A stretch of 47,934 bases of DNA from Pyramidobacter sp. C12-8 (GCF_002007215.1 NZ_MUHX01000019.1:1-47934), one strand, 5' to 3'. Counted from the first letter of the stretch, positions 34,134 through 43,111 are shown. The notes: generated by a model from the letters alone, not told the origin. Translations and numbers: made by a program.

Positions 34134-35062
34134 TGGCGAAGATCTGGTTTTTCGGGACGGGCGGCTTTGCGGCCCGCTGCCTGGAGGAAATCGCCCCGGA
34201 GTGCAGGCCGCAGCTCGTCGTGACGGCCCCGCCGAGCGTTGCCGGCCGCGGGTTGAAGGCGCGAGTCACGCCCGTGGAGGAAGCGGCGCTGAAGCTGGGA
34301 CTGCCGCTTCGCCATGCGGCCGCGGTGAATCGCGACGCAGATCTGATCCGGCTTTACGAAAGCGAGAAGCCGGAGCTGATCCTGGTGATCGACTTCGGCC
34401 AGAAGGTCGGCGAGCCGTGGCTGCACGGGCCGCGCTGCGGCTGCATCAACATCCATCCTTCGCTGCTGCCGCGTTATCGCGGCGCGGCTCCCGTGCAGCG
34501 GGCGCTGATGAGCGGCGAGACGGAGACGGGGGTGTCCCTGTTCCGCCTGGTGGAGAAGATGGACGCCGGCCCGGTGTGGCTGCAGGGGCGCTGCCCGATC
34601 GGTCCCGAGGAGAACGCCGGCGGGCTGCTGGAACGCATGGCCGTGGCGGGGGCCCGCCTCTTTACGGAGAACGTCGCTTCGCTGCTGAACGGGACGGCCG
34701 CGCTGACGCCCCAGGACGAGGCGCTGGCGACGGTCGCCGCCAAGATCGACAAAAGCGAAGCGCGGCTCGATCTTGCGCTCGGCGCGCAAAAACTCCATGA
34801 CCTGGTGCGGGGCCTGTGCCCGGCGCCGGGCGCGTACGTGACGTTCCGCGGCCGGCGCGTGAAGATTCTCGAGACCCGCGTGGCGCCGCATCCTGACGCC
34901 GGATCGGGAAAAATTTTCGCCGCGGGCGGCCGGCTGTTCCTGGGCACGCCGCAGGGCGCCCTGGAACTGCTGACGGTCCAGCCGGAAGGAAAAAGGCCGA
35001 TGGCGGCGGGCGACTGGGGCAAGGGGCTGCGCCTCGAAAAAGACGAAACGCTCGACGCCTGA
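34130..35062 (+). CDS. fmt: methionyl-tRNA formyltransferase
   Basis: This 310-residue protein has the N-terminal formyltransferase domain with INIHPSLLPRYRGAAPVQ (about residue 104), containing the catalytic His and the family SLLP motif. It continues with ETGVSLFRLVEKMDAGPV and a C-terminal OB-like domain. It formylates initiator Met-tRNA, the substrate logic that pairs with def. ATG 34130 (or 34133) overlaps the def stop. Confidence 0.95.
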   Translation: MMAKIWFFGTGGFAARCLEEIAPECRPQLVVTAPPSVAGRGLKARVTPVEEAALKLGLPLRHAAAVNRDADLIRLYESEKPELILVIDFGQKVGEPWLHGPRCGCINIHPSLLPRYRGAAPVQRALMSGETETGVSLFRLVEKMDAGPVWLQGRCPIGPEENAGGLLERMAVAGARLFTENVASLLNGTAALTPQDEALATVAAKIDKSEARLDLALGAQKLHDLVRGLCPAPGAYVTFRGRRVKILETRVAPHPDAGSGKIFAAGGRLFLGTPQGALELLTVQPEGKRPMAAGDWGKGLRLEKDETLDA

Positions 35063-35098
35063 CCGATCAGCGGAGATTTTTTGACGGGAGGTCATCCT

Positions 35099-35626
35099 AT
35101 GGAACGCTGTCTTTCTTCCAAACGCCTTTACGAGGGCAAGATCCTCAACCTGCGCGTCGATCAGGTGGAAGTGTCGCGAAACGGCCGCCGCGCCACGCGC
35201 GAAGTGGTCGAGCACCGCAGCGACGTGGCCGTCCTGGCGCGCGACGGCGAAGGGCGCTTTCTGCTCGTGCGCCAGTTCCGCTATCCCTTGAACGCGGAGA
35301 TCATCGAAATCCCGGCCGGGGTGATGGAGCGCGGCGAGGAGCCGCTGCAGTCGGCGCAGCGGGAGCTGCGCGAGGAGACCGGCTACCGGGCCGCCAAATG
35401 GACGCCGATGCCGGCGATTTACTCGTCGCCGGGCTTTTCCGACGAAAAGCTGTTCGTCTTTCTGGCCGAAGAACTTGCCTGGGATCCTCTCCGTCCGGAC
35501 GACGACGAGGACATTGCGCTGCTGCGCTTCGACGACGAACAGGCGCGCGCGCTGCTCGATTCGAGCGAACCGCAGGACGCGAAGACGCTGATGGCGTTGG
35601 CCTGGTACTTTGCCCGCGCCAGGTAA
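35099..35626 (+). CDS. Nudix hydrolase, probable ADP-ribose pyrophosphatase
   Basis: This 175-residue protein has the full Nudix box GVMERGEEPLQSAQREL, REETGY (about residues 73-95) preceded by LLVRQFRYPL and EIPAG. This pattern is typical of ADP-ribose pyrophosphatases (NudF/YqkG). The residue run YSSPGFSDEKLFVFLAE also fits that group. It probably clears ADP-ribose and related nucleotides. GGGAGG at 35086-35091 supports ATG 35099. A terminator follows within 30 bp. Confidence 0.9.
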   Translation: MERCLSSKRLYEGKILNLRVDQVEVSRNGRRATREVVEHRSDVAVLARDGEGRFLLVRQFRYPLNAEIIEIPAGVMERGEEPLQSAQRELREETGYRAAKWTPMPAIYSSPGFSDEKLFVFLAEELAWDPLRPDDDEDIALLRFDDEQARALLDSSEPQDAKTLMALAWYFARAR

Positions 35627-35651
35627 TTTCCCATAAAAAATGGTATGATAG

Positions 35652-35680
35652 GGAACGGCGCAAGCCGTTCCTTATTTTTA
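35652..35680 (+). terminator. Rho-independent terminator between the Nudix and Xer genes
   Basis: GGAACGGC pairs perfectly with GCCGTTCC around a GCAA tetraloop, followed by TTATTTTTA. It ends only 18 bp before the recombinase start and may also attenuate it. Confidence 0.8.
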
Positions 35681-35697
35681 TCTGGAGGCGAACGAGT

Positions 35698-36591
35698 ATG
35701 CCCGTATCCTTCGAAACGTCGCGCGCCGCTTTTGAGGATTATATCTTGCTGGAGCGCGGGCAGAGCAAAAACACGGCGGAAACGTATCGCCGCGGTCTGG
35801 AGCTCTGGCGCGCCTACTGCGAAGAGGCGGGGCTGGACCCGCTCGACGTTGCTCAGGAAGCTCTCTCCAGCTTTATCCGTGCGCTGAAGAGCCAGGGACG
35901 CGCCAGCTCCTCGATCCAGCTGATCGTGGCCGGCCTGAGGAGTTGGGTGAAGTTTCGCGTCCTCAACGGCGACCTGCCGATGGGCACGTGGATCCCGGTG
36001 CTGCCGGCGAAGTCGAAGAAGCTCCCCAAGATCCTCACCGAGGGGGAGATCCAGCGCATCCTCAACGCCTGCGACGGTCCCAGTTATTACGACTGCCGCG
36101 ACCGCACCGCTCTGGAAACGCTGGCCAACTGCGGCATCCGCGCCAGCGAGCTGTGCGGGCTGAAAGTCGGCTCGCTGAATCTCGACGACAAGAATCTGAT
36201 CGTCCTCGGCAAGGGGAGCAAAGAACGGCAGGTCCCCTTTGCCGAAGATCTGAAAAGACAGTTTCAGGTCTATCTGCAAAAGCGGCAGGAGTTTCTCGAC
36301 GGCGACGAGACGGAGAAGATGCTGTTCCTCTCTTCGCGTCGGGAGCCGCTGAGCCGGGTCGACCTGTGGCGGATCGTGCAGAAGCGCGGCAAGATGGCCT
36401 CCGTTCCCGAGGAGCGCCTCTTTCCTCACGTGCTGCGCCATTCCATCGCCACGCATCTGCTGCGCCGCGGCATGGACCTGCGCACGTTGCAGGAGTTTTT
36501 GGGGCACAGCTCCATCGCCACGACGGAGAAATATCTGCATTTCGATCTCGAACTGCGCGACGTGTACGACCGCGCCCATCCTCGGGCCTGA
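35698..36591 (+). CDS. tyrosine site-specific recombinase, Xer family
   Basis: This 297-residue protein has an N-terminal SAM-like core-binding domain (about residues 8-90). The catalytic domain has the Arg in NCGIRASELCGL (about 146), a Lys in LGKGSKERQVP (about 172), HVLRHSIATHLL (about 245), and LGHSSIATTEKYLH with the nucleophilic Tyr (about 280). Size and lack of extra domains fit XerC/XerD, which resolve chromosome dimers at dif. XerC and XerD cannot be told apart here, and the housekeeping context argues against a phage integrase. TGGAGG lies about 10 bp upstream of ATG 35698. Confidence 0.88.
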   Translation: MPVSFETSRAAFEDYILLERGQSKNTAETYRRGLELWRAYCEEAGLDPLDVAQEALSSFIRALKSQGRASSSIQLIVAGLRSWVKFRVLNGDLPMGTWIPVLPAKSKKLPKILTEGEIQRILNACDGPSYYDCRDRTALETLANCGIRASELCGLKVGSLNLDDKNLIVLGKGSKERQVPFAEDLKRQFQVYLQKRQEFLDGDETEKMLFLSSRREPLSRVDLWRIVQKRGKMASVPEERLFPHVLRHSIATHLLRRGMDLRTLQEFLGHSSIATTEKYLHFDLELRDVYDRAHPRA

Positions 36592-36623
36592 CGGACGCCG
36601 AGCGCAAGAAAGGAAGAATCCCT

Positions 36624-37463
36624 ATGGACATGAAAGAATACGCCCGCCAGGTGACAGAAGCGCTGGAAGCGATCAAAGCGAAAGCGGGCCGCGTCCCCCG
36701 GGCGGCGCTGATCCTCGGCTCCGGGCTGGGCATGCTGGCCGAAGCCGTGAAAGACCCCGTCGTCATTCCCTACGCGGAGATCCCGCACTGGAAGACATCG
36801 ACCGCGCCGGGGCACGCCGGGCGCCTCGTCTGCGGGGTCCTGTCGGGCGTGCCGGTGGTGGTCATGCAGGGACGCCTGCACTGCTACGAAGGCTACACGC
36901 CGCAGGAGACGACCTTCCCGATCCGCGTCTTCGGCCAGTGGGGTGTCAAAACGCTGCTCGTGACCAACGCGTCCGGCGGCATCAATTACGAGTACGCCAA
37001 CGGCGACATCGCCCTGATCACCGACCATATCAACCTGACCGGCATGAATCCGCTGAGAGGCGCCAACAATCCCGAGTGGGGAGCGCGTTTCCCCGACATG
37101 AGCGAGCCTTACAGCCGCCGCCTCGTCGCCCTGCTGGAAGAGTCCGCCAAATCGCTGGGGCTGCTGACGCGCCGCGGCGTCTACATCGGCCTGGCCGGCC
37201 CTTCGTACGAGACGCCGGCCGAGATCCGCATGGCCCGCGCCATGGGCGCCGACCTCGTCGGCATGTCCACCGTGCATGAGGTGATCGTCGCCAACCACAT
37301 GGGCATGGAAGTCTGCGGCGTCTCCTGCGTCGCCAACCTGGCGGCGGGCATGCGTCCCGTCAGGCTGTCGGAAGAAGAGGTGCTCTCCGAGATGGGGCGC
37401 GCCGCCGCGCGCATTTCGGCGCTTGTGGGCAAATTTTTCGAGCTGCTGGGCAGGGCGGATTAA
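36624..37463 (+). CDS. purine nucleoside phosphorylase (PNP-I)
   Basis: This 279-residue protein has GSGLGMLAEAV (about residue 32), HAGRLVCGVLSGVPVVVMQG with RLHCYEGY (about 70-95), TNASGGINYEYANGDI (about 115), and GLAGPSYETPAEIR (about 190). It also has the substrate residues MSTVHEVIVANHMG. This is the trimeric PNP group that phosphorolyses guanosine and inosine. Inosine produced from S-inosylhomocysteine could be a substrate, but that link is inference. AAAGGAAG about 9 bp before ATG 36624 supports the start. Confidence 0.94.
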   Translation: MDMKEYARQVTEALEAIKAKAGRVPRAALILGSGLGMLAEAVKDPVVIPYAEIPHWKTSTAPGHAGRLVCGVLSGVPVVVMQGRLHCYEGYTPQETTFPIRVFGQWGVKTLLVTNASGGINYEYANGDIALITDHINLTGMNPLRGANNPEWGARFPDMSEPYSRRLVALLEESAKSLGLLTRRGVYIGLAGPSYETPAEIRMARAMGADLVGMSTVHEVIVANHMGMEVCGVSCVANLAAGMRPVRLSEEEVLSEMGRAAARISALVGKFFELLGRAD

Positions 37464-37477
37464 GCCGAAAGGGTAAA

Positions 37478-37864
37478 ATGGGATTCCTGTTTAAGATCGT
37501 TCAGCGCCTCATCGTGCCGCTGCTCTTTCTGGCTTTGATGCGTTCTTTTTTCGCCGACCTGTTCCGCCGCATGGGAAGCGGCGGCGGTCCGCGGCGCGAC
37601 TGGCCGCGCGGCGGGGAAAGCGGGCGCGGCTTTGCGGATCCCGCCGCGCCGGGCGGCGCTCCGCGTTCGCCTTACGAAGTTTTCGGCCTGCCGCGCAGCG
37701 CCGGCGACGACGAGATCCGCGCGCGTTATCGGGAACTCATCTCCAAATATCATCCCGACAAGTTCGCCGGTTTGAACGACCCCGAATTCACGCGCCTGGC
37801 GGCGCAGAAATTCGAACAGATCCAGGGCGTCTACGAGGAACTGAAACGCCTGCGCGGCATGTAA
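37478..37864 (+). CDS. membrane-anchored J-domain protein
   Basis: This 128-residue protein begins with a hydrophobic helix (residues about 5-25, LIVPLLFLALM). A Gly/Arg/Pro-rich linker leads to a C-terminal J domain (about 66-126) with YEVFGLP, YRELISKYHPDKF and the essential HPD. J domains stimulate Hsp70 ATPase, and the anchor suggests recruitment of DnaK to the inner membrane. It lacks the zinc-finger and C-terminal domains of DnaJ. It starts 14 bp after the PNP stop. Confidence 0.88.
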   Translation: MGFLFKIVQRLIVPLLFLALMRSFFADLFRRMGSGGGPRRDWPRGGESGRGFADPAAPGGAPRSPYEVFGLPRSAGDDEIRARYRELISKYHPDKFAGLNDPEFTRLAAQKFEQIQGVYEELKRLRGM

Positions 37865-37924
37865 GCCGCCGGGCCGTTTGAAATCCGCCGCGCAAAAACG
37901 TCCGGAGTTCTGTAAAAAAGCGGC

Positions 37925-37953
37925 TTGCCTAAAGAGGGAGAATAGAGTAAAAT
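37925..37953 (+). promoter_or_regulatory. promoter of selC
   Basis: TTGCCT (37925-37930), a 17-bp spacer and TAAAAT (37948-37953) place a transcription start a few bases before the tRNA at 37966. Confidence 0.6.
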
Positions 37954-37965
37954 ACTCCACGTTGC

Positions 37966-38064
37966 GGAGGCGGATGCAGTCCGGTGGCTGCCCCGGGCCT
38001 CAAACCCGCGTGAGGGGCGATTCTGATCGTCCTTGGTGTGTTCGATTCGCACACGCCTCCGCCA
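37966..38064 (+). tRNA. selC: tRNA-Sec (anticodon TCA)
   Basis: The 99-nt RNA has the selenocysteine tRNA architecture. A long acceptor stem (GGAGGCG pairs with CGCCTCC) is followed by G and an encoded CCA at 38062-38064. The anticodon TCA is at 38000-38002 in a CCTCAAA loop. A very long variable arm follows, then the T loop GTGTG-TTCGATT-CGCAC. The 8th acceptor pair is a mismatch. It reads UGA as selenocysteine with SelA/SelB, whose genes are not in this window. It has its own promoter and terminator. Confidence 0.93.
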
Positions 38065-38090
38065 TAACGAGAAAATCAATGAATCAAAAT

Positions 38091-38133
38091 AAATCGCGAA
38101 GCCTGTAAAATGAGGGCTTTGCGATTTTTTTTT
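38091..38133 (+). terminator. Rho-independent terminator of selC
   Basis: AAATCGCGAAGCC (38091-38103) pairs with GGCTTTGCGATTT (38115-38127) with one G-U pair, followed by nine T residues (38125-38133). Confidence 0.85.
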
Positions 38134-38365
38134 GTTGTCTGGAGAAATACTTGTCAGTGCCGGTATCAGCGGAGAACGATTGAATCTCGCCAAAGCTCTG
38201 CGGTCTTGTTTCTCATGCGCGGGAGGCAGGATATTTCTCGTCCTGCCCGCTTCAATTCGTGCGTTGGGGGGTGACGACGGCAGGGGAACCGCGCAGCGCC
38301 GCACCGTCTTTTTGTTTCCCGGCCCCGATGTTCCGTGAGAACCGGCGTCGGAAACGTTCCCGGGC

Positions 38366-39253
38366 TCATCGGCCCGCGCACAGCTTCTGCAAATATCTTC
38401 GCAGCGTCGAAACTTCCGGCAGGTCGGTGTTTTTCTCCAAGCAGATAAAATCCAGCGACGCGGTTGTCGACGGTGACAGGGGCACGGCGGCCACGCCGAA
38501 ATAGCTGGCGAACGATTTTGGGCCAATGATTACGCCCTTGCCGCTCCTCAGCAGGTCCATGTTCGTCTTCATGCTGTCGGAGCGGTAGAGGCGGTTGAGC
38601 GTGAAGCCGTGCTTCCTGCACAGATAGTGCAGCGTGCGGTCTTCTATCGTGTTTTCTAGGCTGGTGATGATGGCGCAATCCTCCAGTTCGGAAAAGCGGA
38701 ATTCATTTTTTTGCGCGCGAGGATCGCTTCGGGGGAGCAAAATGCACTGCGGCTCTTCAATCAGCGTCCAGCTTGCGAACTGTTCCGCACCGTCGAGCAG
38801 CGACGGCGGCGGTAAACGGTCGAGCGCCAGGTCGAGGGCTCCCTCGCGCAGGTCGCTCAAAAAGTCGCGGCCTGCTTCGGTAACGAACGACACTTCGATC
38901 TCGGGGTGGTTGTCGAGAAACGCGACAATCTTTCTGAACAGTCGGTTGGAATACACGCGCGCCCCAAGGCCGATGCGCAGGACGCGCGCCACCGTCGTCC
39001 CGCTGATGCGCGATTTGAAGTCCGCCCATGCGACGGCGAGCGGCCGGGCAGCCTCGCAGAAGGCGCGCCCGCTCGCCGTCAGCGTTACGCCGCGTGTGGT
39101 GCGCTCGAACAGCCTGCAGCCCAGCTCCGATTCCAGCGCCTTGATCTGAAGCGACAGCGCCGGCTGTGACACGAACAGTGCCCGCGATGCCGCCGAGAAG
39201 TTCAAGTGCTGTTCCACCGCCAGCGCGTACAGGATCTGCGTGATTGTCACCAC
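38366..39253 (-). CDS. LysR-family transcriptional regulator
   Basis: This 295-residue protein has an N-terminal winged helix (FSAASRALFVSQPALSLQIKALE, about residues 18-42, LFERTTRGVTLTASG) and a C-terminal periplasmic-binding-like effector domain. It is divergent from iorA across a 140-bp AT-rich region, the usual arrangement for a LysR regulator and its target. It probably senses an aromatic acid or amino acid and controls the ior operon. The start is ATG 39253; the weak ribosome site is a run of G (GGGGGGAT) about 6 bp before it. Confidence 0.9.
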   Translation of the reverse strand: MVTITQILYALAVEQHLNFSAASRALFVSQPALSLQIKALESELGCRLFERTTRGVTLTASGRAFCEAARPLAVAWADFKSRISGTTVARVLRIGLGARVYSNRLFRKIVAFLDNHPEIEVSFVTEAGRDFLSDLREGALDLALDRLPPPSLLDGAEQFASWTLIEEPQCILLPRSDPRAQKNEFRFSELEDCAIITSLENTIEDRTLHYLCRKHGFTLNRLYRSDSMKTNMDLLRSGKGVIIGPKSFASYFGVAAVPLSPSTTASLDFICLEKNTDLPEVSTLRRYLQKLCAGR

Positions 39254-39288
39254 GATCCCCCCTTTGTGCCGTGGTTATTTGTTTTTCT

Positions 39289-39303
39289 TATAGCGCCATT
39301 ATA
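39289..39303. promoter_or_regulatory. candidate LysR-type operator between lysR and iorA
   Basis: TATA-N7-TATA (39289-39303) is an interrupted dyad near the middle of the divergent intergenic region. LysR regulators commonly bind T-N11-A dyads. The match is short, so confidence is low. Confidence 0.3.
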
Positions 39304-39311
39304 GAAAAGTA

Positions 39312-39339
39312 TTTCCATTTTTTCAAGCTTTTTTATAAA
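39312..39339 (+). promoter_or_regulatory. candidate promoter of the ior operon
   Basis: TTTCCA (39312-39317), a 16-bp spacer and TATAAA (39334-39339) lie in a strongly AT-rich stretch, 55 bp before the iorA start and just after the dyad at 39289. Confidence 0.4.
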
Positions 39340-39393
39340 ATACAAATAACATCAAAAATAATATATTCGCAAAAAACAAACGGGGGGATTCAA

Positions 39394-41187
39394 GTGACAA
39401 AGCAGCTGATGTCGGGCAACGAGGCCGTCGCGCGCGGGGCATGGGAAGCCGGCGTGGCGTTCGCTTCGGCGTATCCGGGCACTCCGAGCACGGAGATCCT
39501 GGAGAACGTGGGAACGTACAAGGAAATCGTCGCGGAGTGGGCGCCCAACGAAAAGGTGGCCATGGAAGCGGCCATCGGCGCGTCGATGGGAGGCGTGCGT
39601 TCGATGGCGGCGATGAAGCACGTGGGACTGAACGTGGCGGCCGACCCGATCTTCACGTTCGCCTACATGGGTGTCTCGGGCGGCATGGTCTTCGTCACCG
39701 CCGACGATCCGGGCATGCACAGTTCGCAGAACGAGCAGGACAACCGCAATTACGCGCCGTTCATCAAGATTCCCATGCTGGAGCCGTCCGACTCGCAGGA
39801 GGCCAAGGACATGTTCCGCGACGCCTTCGACCTGAGCGAGCGGTTCGACACGCCGGTGATGTTCCGCATGACCACGCGCGTGTGCCACTCAAAGTCGTTG
39901 GTCGAGCCGGGGGAACGGCATCCCTTCGCCGCCATCCCCTATGTCAAGAACCGCGCCAAGTTCGACGACGTGCCGATCGCGGCCAAACGCAACCGCCTGA
40001 AGATGCTCGAGCGCGACCGCAGGCTGATGGCGCTGTCCAACGACTGCAAGTACAACCGCGCCGAGTACAGCGGCAGCAGGAAAGTCGGCATCGTCACCAG
40101 CGGCGTCTCGTATCAGTACGCCAAAGAGGTGTTCGGCGACGCCGTATCGTACCTCAAGCTGGGACTCACCAACCCGCTGCCCATCGACCTGATCCGCGAG
40201 TTTCGCGCCCGCGTCGAGACGATGTACGTGATCGAGGAGCTCGACCCGTACATGGAAAACCAGATCAAGGCGGCCGGTATCGACTGCATCGGCAAGGAGA
40301 AGATCCCCGCCATCGACGAACTGAACCCCAACATTATCCGCAAGGCGCTGCTCGGCGAAGAAGCGCGCGGCGTACAGGGCGATCCCAAGCTCGTCGTCCC
40401 CCGTCCGCCCGCGCTCTGCGCCGGCTGTCCGCACCGCGGCTTTTTTTACGAGGCGGCCAAGCGCAAGGACACCGTCATCGTCGGCGACATCGGTTGTTAC
40501 GCCCTCAGCGGCAACGAGCCGCTCAACGCCAAGGACCTGGCCAACTGTATGGGTTCCGCGTTCTCCGTCGGCCACGGACTCAGCAAGGCGTTCGCCCTCA
40601 GCGGCCAGGACAAGACCGTCGTTGCCTGCATGGGCGATTCCACGTTCTTCCACACTGGCATCAACGCGCTGGAGGAAGTCATCTACAACGACTCGCACCT
40701 GATCTGCTGCGTCCTCGACAACCGCATCACCGGCATGACCGGGCATCAGGAGAATCCCGGCACCGGCTACACGCTCAAGGGCGAGCCGGCCACCATCATG
40801 GATATCGGGACGATCGTCCGCGCCCTCGGGCTCGAGCGCGTGCGCACCGTCAACCCGCTCCGTCTCGACGAGATGAAGAAGGCCCTCGACTGGGCCTATA
40901 CGGAAGTGCGCGAGGGCCCCGTCGTGCTCATCACGCGCTGGCCGTGCGTGCTCAAGCGCCTGTCCGCCGAGGATCGTCGCGAGTTCCGCATGACGCCGGC
41001 GCAGTGCACGATCGACCGAAAAAAGTGCATCGGCTGCAAGAAATGCTTGTCCACCGGCTGCCCCGCGCTCTCGTTCGACACGTGCGAGAGAAAGGCCGCC
41101 ATCGATCCCATGCAGTGCGTCGGCTGCACCGTCTGCGCGCAGGTCTGCCCCCAGCAGGCCATCGTGAAAGGAGCGAAAAAAGCATGA
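39394..41187 (+). CDS. iorA: indolepyruvate:ferredoxin oxidoreductase, alpha subunit
   Basis: This 597-residue protein has an N-terminal pyruvate-oxidoreductase domain (MSGNEAVARGAWEAGVAFASAYPGTPSTE). The thiamine-diphosphate domain follows with CAGCPHRGF (about residue 340), GDIGCYAL and GDSTFFHTGI. Two C-terminal [4Fe-4S] clusters are CIGCKKC (about 546) and CVGCTVC (about 577). It oxidises aryl-pyruvates (from Trp, Phe, Tyr) to aryl-acetyl-CoA with ferredoxin reduction. The start GTG 39394 follows GGGGGGAT by about 6 bp. It overlaps iorB by 4 bp. Confidence 0.95.
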   Translation: MTKQLMSGNEAVARGAWEAGVAFASAYPGTPSTEILENVGTYKEIVAEWAPNEKVAMEAAIGASMGGVRSMAAMKHVGLNVAADPIFTFAYMGVSGGMVFVTADDPGMHSSQNEQDNRNYAPFIKIPMLEPSDSQEAKDMFRDAFDLSERFDTPVMFRMTTRVCHSKSLVEPGERHPFAAIPYVKNRAKFDDVPIAAKRNRLKMLERDRRLMALSNDCKYNRAEYSGSRKVGIVTSGVSYQYAKEVFGDAVSYLKLGLTNPLPIDLIREFRARVETMYVIEELDPYMENQIKAAGIDCIGKEKIPAIDELNPNIIRKALLGEEARGVQGDPKLVVPRPPALCAGCPHRGFFYEAAKRKDTVIVGDIGCYALSGNEPLNAKDLANCMGSAFSVGHGLSKAFALSGQDKTVVACMGDSTFFHTGINALEEVIYNDSHLICCVLDNRITGMTGHQENPGTGYTLKGEPATIMDIGTIVRALGLERVRTVNPLRLDEMKKALDWAYTEVREGPVVLITRWPCVLKRLSAEDRREFRMTPAQCTIDRKKCIGCKKCLSTGCPALSFDTCERKAAIDPMQCVGCTVCAQVCPQQAIVKGAKKA

Positions 41188-41777
41188 AAAGGCCCGATAC
41201 CCAAAGCGTCATCCTCGTCGGCGTCGGCGGACAGGGGACCATCCTCGCCAGCAAAGTGCTCACCACCGGCCTCATCGACGCCGGCTACGACGTGAAGATG
41301 AGCGAAGTCCACGGCATGAGCCAGCGCGGCGGTTCCGTCACCACGCAGGTGCGCTACGGTCAAAAGGTTTGGTCGCCCCTCATCGGCCAGGGCGAAGCCG
41401 ACGTGCTCGTTTCCTTCGAGACGATGGAGGCGATGCGCTGCCTGCCGTTCCTCAAGCCCGGCGGCAAAATCATCGTCAACACGTATCGGATGCCCCCGTT
41501 GCCCGTCCTCAGCGGCGAGTGCGAGTATCCCGACGGCATCGTCGACGAGCTGAAAAAGCGTGCCGACACCCTCGCCATCGACGCCGTGAAGATCGCCTCC
41601 GACCTCGGCATGCCCCGCGGCATGAACGTCGTGTTGCTGGGCGCGCTGATTTCCGCCATCGGCGTGGACGGAGCCGACTGGACGCAGGCGCTTCGAGGCT
41701 GCGTCAAACCGAAATTCTTCGAGGATAACCTGCGTTGTCTCGAAGCCGGGCTGAACCTCGCCGCCGCGAAAGCATGA
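41184..41777 (+). CDS. iorB: indolepyruvate:ferredoxin oxidoreductase, beta subunit
   Basis: This 197-residue protein has the 2-oxoacid:acceptor oxidoreductase gamma-type domain: [19 protein letters not shown] (residue about 12), [20 protein letters not shown] (about 43) and a long helix-rich end. It completes the IOR heterodimer with IorA. The start overlaps the iorA stop (ATGA) and its stop overlaps the CoA-transferase start. Confidence 0.95.
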   Translation: MKRPDTQSVILVGVGGQGTILASKVLTTGLIDAGYDVKMSEVHGMSQRGGSVTTQVRYGQKVWSPLIGQGEADVLVSFETMEAMRCLPFLKPGGKIIVNTYRMPPLPVLSGECEYPDGIVDELKKRADTLAIDAVKIASDLGMPRGMNVVLLGALISAIGVDGADWTQALRGCVKPKFFEDNLRCLEAGLNLAAAKA

Positions 41778-43111
41778 TGAACGTTTTCGACGAGTACCGG
41801 GCAAAACTGCGTACGCCGCAGCAGGCCGTGTCGATCGTCAAAAGCGGCGACTGGGTGGACTACACCACCAACGTCGGCTTCCCCGCGCTGTGCGACGCCG
41901 CCCTTGCCGCTCGTCGCGAGGAACTGACGGATGTGAAGATCCGCGGCAACCTCATCTTCGGGCCGCTGCGCACCGCCGAAAGCGACCCTGCGCGCGAACA
42001 CTTCACCTACAACAGCTGGCACTGCTCCGGTTACGAGCGCAGGTTGTGCGACCGCGGACTGTGCAGCTACATCCCCATGGTCTTCCGCAACCTCGCCTGG
42101 TACTACCGTGAGTTTTTGACCGTCAACGTCGCCATGATGAGCGTTGCGCCGATGGACAAGCACGGATATTTCAACCTCTCGTGCGCCGCCGGCGTGGGAC
42201 GTCCCATCCTTGAAAAGGCCGACGTCGTCATCCTCGAAGTGAACGAGTCGTTGCCCGTCGTCTACGGCGGCTTCGGCGAGAGCGTCCACATCAGCGAGGC
42301 CGACTTTGTTGTCGAAGGGCCGCACGGCCCTTTGCCGCAACTGCCCGCTCCCGTTCCAACGGTCGAAGACGAAAGAATTGCCGCTCACATCGCGAAATAT
42401 ATCCAAGACGGCGCCACGCTTCAGCTTGGCATCGGCGGCATGCCGAACGCCGTCGGCTCGCTCATCGCAAAGTCCGGCCTGAAAGACCTCGGCATGCACA
42501 CCGAACTGTGCGGCGACGCCTACCTCGACCTGTACGAAGCCGGCAAGCTGACCAATCGCCGCAAAAGTTTTCAGCGCGGCAAAGGCGTGGCTGGCATCAT
42601 CCTCGGCACGCAGAGGCTGTATGACTGGGTCGACCGCAATCCCGGCGTCGTCGTCGAGCCGCTTGAGTTCATCAACGATCCTGCCGTGATCGCCCGCAAC
42701 GACCGGATGATCTCCATCAACAGCTGTATCTCAGCCGACCTCTACGGCCAGGTAGGCGCAGAGTCCGCCGGCCTGCGCCACATCAGCGGCACCGGCGGAC
42801 AGCTCGACTACCTTACGGGAGCCGCAATGTCGAGCGGGGGAACGGCCTTCATCTGCATGACCTCGTCGTTCATGACCCAAACCGGCGAGCGCAGGTCGCG
42901 TATCGTGCCGCACTTCTGCGGCGACATCGTCACCGACCCCAGAAGCCAGGCTTACTTCATCGTCACCGAATATGGCGCCGTCAACCTGGCCGGAGCTTCC
43001 GCGTGGGAACGTGCCGAGCGTCTGATCTCGATCGCCCATCCCGACTTCCGCGACGAACTCATCGCCGCCGCGCGGAAGCAGAACATCTGGCGAGCGAGCG
43101 CGAAACGATAA
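41774..43111 (+). CDS. acetyl-CoA hydrolase/CoA transferase family protein
   Basis: This 445-residue protein has two-domain CoA-transferase features: [12 protein letters not shown] (about residue 218), the family [12 protein letters not shown] and [23 protein letters not shown] (about 328). A conserved Glu sits in AES. It resembles 4-hydroxybutyrate or succinyl/butyryl-CoA:acetate CoA transferases. Position after iorAB suggests it moves CoA from aryl-acetyl-CoA to acetate, giving acetyl-CoA for ATP formation and releasing arylacetate. The substrate is inferred. ATG 41774 (or 41777) overlaps the iorB stop. Confidence 0.85.
   Translation: MMNVFDEYRAKLRTPQQAVSIVKSGDWVDYTTNVGFPALCDAALAARREELTDVKIRGNLIFGPLRTAESDPAREHFTYNSWHCSGYERRLCDRGLCSYIPMVFRNLAWYYREFLTVNVAMMSVAPMDKHGYFNLSCAAGVGRPILEKADVVILEVNESLPVVYGGFGESVHISEADFVVEGPHGPLPQLPAPVPTVEDERIAAHIAKYIQDGATLQLGIGGMPNAVGSLIAKSGLKDLGMHTELCGDAYLDLYEAGKLTNRRKSFQRGKGVAGIILGTQRLYDWVDRNPGVVVEPLEFINDPAVIARNDRMISINSCISADLYGQVGAESAGLRHISGTGGQLDYLTGAAMSSGGTAFICMTSSFMTQTGERRSRIVPHFCGDIVTDPRSQAYFIVTEYGAVNLAGASAWERAERLISIAHPDFRDELIAAARKQNIWRASAKR

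Noticed and set aside
35698-36591. Phage or island integrase
   Set aside because: Size, compact Xer layout and housekeeping neighbours (fmt, Nudix, PNP) fit a chromosomal Xer recombinase; no attachment-site repeats were seen.
37966-38064. A selenoprotein gene beside selC
   Set aside because: No neighbouring frame continues through an in-frame TGA with conserved sequence on both sides; the flanking genes are complete without recoding.
39241-39393. Riboswitch leader before iorA
   Set aside because: The intergenic region is short and AT-rich, without the stems expected of a known aptamer; a divergent LysR promoter explains it.
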